Positions 59,738 through 64,000 of a DNA stretch of 64,000 nucleotides are shown here, one piece after another. The DNA comes from Rhytidiadelphus loreus (Eukaryota; Streptophyta; Bryopsida; Hypnales; Hylocomiaceae), in assembly GCA_947034895.1 (NCBI GenBank), contig OX344765.1:28277001-28341000 (forward strand), read 5' to 3'. A model generated the notes under the pieces. That model did not search any database. It was given only the letters and a program-made list of their open reading frames with translations, and was not told the origin of the DNA. Position numbers and translations under genes: made by a program. Each line of letters opens with the position of its first letter. The stretch's first letter is position 1.

Positions 59738-62700
59738 ATGGACATGATGGTGACGCCAGTGAGCCTGACTCGCCCTGGTTACAGTTTGGTACCCGATGGA
59801 GGCTCGTCGTCGTCCATGCAGTTACGAAAACTGCCAGGGTTCGTGAAGCTCCAGTGGCAATTGTATCAGCCAAAGCCAGTGAGAGTTTCGCAGTTTCGCA
59901 GGAAAGCACTGTCAGTGGCGGCCATTACGACGTCGACGTCGCCAGGCAAGAACTTGATTTCGACGACACGGAAGCACACGAAGTGGGCGATTTCATTGTG
60001 CGATCATCTGGAGAAGAAAGTGATGCAATGGGCGGATGGGACTTGCGAGACGGAGGTTTGTTACCTTCTTCGGGAGAATTATGCCCCTGTTTCGGAGATG
60101 GCTCCGACTTCGGATCTTGCCATCACTGGCTCCATTCCTGTACGTACGGTCAAGAGAAATACAGTATGAAATGTCGTTTTTTGTCTATGTATGGAAATTA
60201 GATAATGTCCTGTGTCCAACATGCATTCCTTGTGTATGGTAACCTATCATCACTGGACACTAACCGTGAAATTATTCAAAAGTTGCATAGATTGACATTT
60301 TAATTTGGATTAATTTCTCCTGTGTAATATTCGTATCAATCGAAACGACTAATGTTTTCTTTGCTAGATCGAGCTAAAAATGGTAAACCTCGCCGATATC
60401 AGATCGAGGAGGGATCGAGGGAAATACAGAGATCTAGAAAATTCAGAGGATCACTTGCAAGACTAGATCAATGATTACGATCTCGCTAATTTTCCTTCCA
60501 TCTCTGACTGATAGTCTCTGGTTCCTCAGGTCGTCACCTTTATTTACCTATTTCTGGTAGCGTAAATAGATCGATCGAGTAACTGTTTTCTATAAGTTAT
60601 AAGGCTAGGGATGTTAATTATTCGAGACATTTGAATCTTCCGTTGACAGTGGTTGCTCTGTGGATCTGTTTGTGAAACCAGGCATGCATGAACGGCGAAT
60701 TTCTTCGAGTTGGCCCGAATCCGAAATTCGAGCCCGTAGGTGGATATCACTGGTAATTAATTGCGGTGTGCGGGGACAGTCGACAACATCATTTCCATTG
60801 TAATTTGATTTGGTTTTCGCTGGAATTGCAGGGTTCCCTTTAGATTATGGGATTCTTGAAAGAATGAAACATGAGACAGTGAGCGCCTGAGTCAGTGCCC
60901 AATGTTTTCTTCTTCAGCTCCTACCTTGTGTGAAGACAGGGCCACGTAAGGCCGGAAAATAGACTGGCAGACCATTTCATTATAAAGTATGAAATGCATT
61001 AAGTCTAGATCTGATCGATCTGTTTGCAGGGGAAAATTATTGCACTTCTGCAATTCGTTTTAAGTTTTTCTAACTGGTAGACAGTTTGTTTTCCCGTCAA
61101 TTTCTCAAACGTCAGTTATGCTAATCTTTGTAATATATATGCCAATCAGTGATCAGTCCAACAATACCTCAGTGGTCAAATTCGACTTCGTTTAATTGGC
61201 ATGTCTCAGAGTGCCAAAACTGTGATGTTCAAGTGCTAAAAGATCCGCGTACAGAGTTCCAATCTCTTGAAATTTCGCTTTTATGATGAATTTGAGGTTT
61301 TTATCGGAGAATAATCTTGCCAAAGACAAAAAAAATTTCAATTGAAAGCGTTGAAACAATTTTTTTGGTGTCCCGTCGTTTAAGTCTCTCCGATTACCAA
61401 AATTAGATTCTTCTTTCCACTCTCTGACAAACCATCTCCGAAGCCTTTGGTCCTAACTGCTGGTATGAGAGAGCCAGAGCCGGACCTTAGCTTAATTAAT
61501 TGTTAATTCTTATGAAGTCAACATGCCAATTCCAATTTTCTTGAATTGGTATTGGTATTGCAGGTTTGATGGGGACGGCATGATTCATGGATTGAATATC
61601 AAAGATGGGAAGGCCACCTATGTCGCACGATATGTTCGAACTTCTCGGTTGGTACAAGAGGAGTTTTACGGAGCACCCAAATTCGTAAAGGTATAAAATA
61701 AATAGCATTGAAGTTCAATGTTCTAGCGATCGAGACTGAAGTTGAAGCCTTAATCTATCTTACCAAAGTAATGATCATGACCACCTTATCAGAATTACCA
61801 ACGCACGGAATCTCCAATTTGATTAATTCCATCTACTAATTGCGTTTGCGTTTTTGACTACTCCCAGACTACGTTTCAAATCTTTACTCTTTTTAAAAAT
61901 AAAAAAAAACTTCATGTTTTCAAAGACTTTCACTTTAACGACATGATTGTCAATTCATGCAGAGACTTAGAACGATCTTTGTTGGTCGGTGCAGGTAGGA
62001 GACATGAAGGGCGTGCTGGGGTACTTTATAGTTGCGGTGGGTGTACTTCGCAAGATGCTAGGCGTGTTGGATTTCTCCAATGGCGAAGGCAAAGGTATGT
62101 TGAAGCTCACGCCACTTAAAAACATTTGTGGCCAATGGCGCCTGCTGCCCCCCAAAGGAAAGTTGCCTATTACTGACCACTTCAATTCATGCATATGGGC
62201 CTCCTCAGTTTCGCCCCAACTGAAGTTAAAAAAGGCGAATCACAAGGATTTTGTTCTGAAATGCCCCGCTTTCCAGCTTTATGTGCTACAGTTGGTGAAA
62301 AAGAAGAAGTGATGAAATTATTAAAAAATTAGGTTTGGCCAAACCCACGTGAAGTAAGATTCGGTTGGGGTTGAATATTCGGCTATCGATCGATCGATGT
62401 CGTGTGACCACAGGAGTAGCAAGTGCTATCAGCGTCAATTTCGTTAAATTGGCATGATTTGGGGGCGACAGATAATTTGATATTCAAGTACTGTCTTGGT
62501 AAAAATCTCTAAAAAAACAGTAGGACTGCTACAGATTACATGTTGCGCGCTCTGAACTGAAAGGGCCAAAGTCATTTTTCATTCTTGGTGGCTTTTGCTG
62601 GAGGTCCTCACAAGAAAACGAAGTCAAACTTGGAGCTTTGTATTCGAGCAAAAAAAGGACAATCATGCTTAGATATGGAATTTGTTAAAAATGCACTTTT

Positions 62701-64000
62701 TTTCACGTTCATACTTCAGTTATCAACTAGTGTGTCCTGTGCCGTTGCCACAGTCAAGATAAAGTAAAAGTAATTTACTAATTTTCTAATTTTTTAATTC
62801 CTAAAAACTTAAAATCTTTTGCATCATGAGTCGGAACACCATAAAACAAAGCCCATGCACCCCTCCTCATAGAGGGCTTTCCGACCGTACCAAGAACGTG
62901 ACTGGCATGCACGGTTCCGGAGATCTTACCATAACAAACAAACAAAATGAACAGTCTAACTTAAGGTATCTTTATAGTTACTCTTAATAAAAATGAATTT
63001 ATTAGTAGTGAAGGATGATGGTCTTCAGAAACTGAAAGGAGTGGGTACGAATTATAACTTGGCTCTTTTCAAAGGGTTTGCAAATTATAAAGCCCCATTT
63101 AGATTATATAAGTTCCTATTTTGTGCACCAAAATGTACTTGATTGAAATCCTTTATGGGCAATTTTGTTAAAATGGCATCATTCCGCTACTTTGGCAGTT
63201 TTTATAGTTCTAAAATGTACAATTGTCTTAGATGTTTGAAATTCATATCTCTATTAATGTTTGAAATCTACAATAGTCCTAGATGTCACTTTTATAGTTT
63301 AGACCGTATGGTCTGAACTCTGAAATCTATATCGGTCCTAGATTTCTAAAATCTATATAGTTTGAAGATTTTTCAAATCTATACCTATCCTATATGTCAC
63401 TTTCATAATTCATACCGGGCGGTCTGAAAATGGCACATGGAATACCACTATTTTAACAAAATTGCCCATCTTTGTACACCAAATTTGAGGAGTCAGAATG
63501 CGTTCAATATTCAAGTGTGCCTGTATAGGAAATTTCGTTAAAATGGCCAAATTTCATACGCCATTTTTCCATTCATTTCCTTCTTTAGCTCTAAAGTCTA
63601 GGACTAGTATGAAATTTCAAACTGCACTGTCTAAAAGTCTGTGGAATACTCCCATTTTATCGAAATTTAGTGCTGTGGCAACCCTTTGCTTATGAAGAAT
63701 ATGTGTTGATGCAGGCAACACGGCGCTCGTCTTCCATAACAAGAAGCTTCTCGCGCTTGATGAGATGGATAGACCATGTATGTCAGCCACCCTCAAAAGA
63801 ATTGTATAGACTGAGATACATTGGTACTACGAAATTTCATGCTGGTGTAGACGTATTTCCCTGTTTCCTTATTAATTTTCGGAATCATGCAAAAAAAGAT
63901 TCAGTGAAATCATATATATTAACTAAATCAAAAACATCATGTGAGCTTCTTCATCAATAAGAATAAAAAATAAAAAAATATGCTAATATAAGCTTCTGAG
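59738..64000 (+). CDS. CCD1-like: Carotenoid cleavage dioxygenase, CCD1-like, 5' half (runs off the window)
   Basis: This family consists of non-haem iron dioxygenases that cleave carotenoid double bonds to apocarotenoids; CCD1 acts at 9,10 (9',10'). Exons: 59738-60139, 60682-60752, 61564-61690, 61995-62094, 63715-63777, with consistent phases. Matched motifs are [55 protein letters not shown] and [20 protein letters not shown], all CCD1-type. The visible ~253 residues cover roughly the first half. The iron-binding histidines lie mainly beyond the window. Exon 1 carries about 60 residues more than I expect before the core, Ser/Arg/Lys-rich and poor in acids ([19 protein letters not shown]), which suggests a plastid transit peptide, whereas classical CCD1 is cytosolic. 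Intron 4 is 1.6 kb and contains MITEs. The symbol is by similarity only. Confidence 0.88.
63155..63469. mobile_element. MITE in CCD intron 4 (about 315 bp)
   Basis: The inverted ends are ATGGGCAATTTTGTTAAAAT on both sides, followed by ggcatcattcc and gtggtattcc. The flanks read CTTT on each side, a possible target duplication. The interior has repeated gaaatctat/cctagat words. Class is unassigned. Confidence 0.65.
63524..63672. mobile_element. Related short MITE in CCD intron 4 (about 150 bp)
   Basis: The left end TAGGAAATTTCGTTAAAATGG and right end (reversed) TAAATTTCGATAAAATGGGAG resemble the ends of the element at 63155-63469. It sits 43 bp before the exon 5 acceptor. Confidence 0.45.

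Noticed and set aside
1..64000. CRISPR arrays, bacterial operons, rRNA or tRNA genes, viral insertions
   Set aside because: None was seen. The introns, intron-rich gene structure and plant transposon ends show nuclear plant DNA. tRNA genes could be missed by eye.

Overview
The window is nuclear DNA of a land plant. The evidence is two spliced plant-type genes (an ER alpha-glucosidase I with 23 exons and a CCD1-type carotenoid cleavage dioxygenase), a short interstitial TTTAGGG-type telomere block, and many plant-style DNA transposons nested in one another in very AT-rich intergenic sequence. The DUF7869-type gene at 12.4-15.3 kb and its partner at 0-2.8 kb are of a kind I associate with bryophytes, lycophytes and ferns rather than seed plants, so a non-seed plant is my guess. 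The species cannot be fixed from the sequence.

Layout. 0-2.8 kb, minus strand: a two-exon gene (gene A) with a ParB/sulfiredoxin-like NGQHS motif, one apparent frameshift, and its 3' end outside the window. 2.8-12.4 kb: the 5' flanks of gene A and of the divergent gene B, separated by AT-rich DNA that includes a degenerate ~100 bp satellite (9.3-10.5 kb). 12.4-15.3 kb, plus strand: gene B, an intact 957-codon DUF7869-type protein with DDE-like motifs. A 19-bp palindrome, TATCGTCGASTCGACGATA, recurs at least 11 times, and only in the noncoding flanks and intron of these two genes. This divergent pair with shared palindromic sites is the best candidate in the window for an undescribed system: a mobile-element or partition-like module.

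16.6-18.5 kb holds a PIF/Harbinger-like MITE and a TTAA-bounded element. 19.8-22.1 kb is a decayed partial duplicate of the 5' part of the glucosidase gene, interrupted by a hairpin MITE. 23.78-31.78 kb is the intact GCS1 gene, including two consecutive apparent GC-AG introns. 33.46-33.83 kb, minus strand, is a small membrane/coiled-coil gene of unknown function. 34.0-36.2 kb has a Stowaway-type MITE and a foldback element with ~190 bp arms. 36.9-38.2 kb, minus strand, has an unrecognised ORF running into a frame-broken coiled-coil repeat. 38.5-57.3 kb is almost purely mobile-element debris: nested TTAA elements, a CATTAG-TIR family in five copies, two hAT-like MITEs with 8-bp target duplications, a CACTA element inside a Stowaway-like element, a second CACTA element hosting a hAT MITE, and an inverted pair of PIF/Harbinger-like elements sharing one TAA. 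59.7 kb to the right edge is the 5' half of the CCD1-like gene, with further small MITEs in its fourth intron.

The two host genes are unrelated in function: N-glycan trimming in the ER, and apocarotenoid formation. All splice sites and repeat ends were read by eye, without alignment software.
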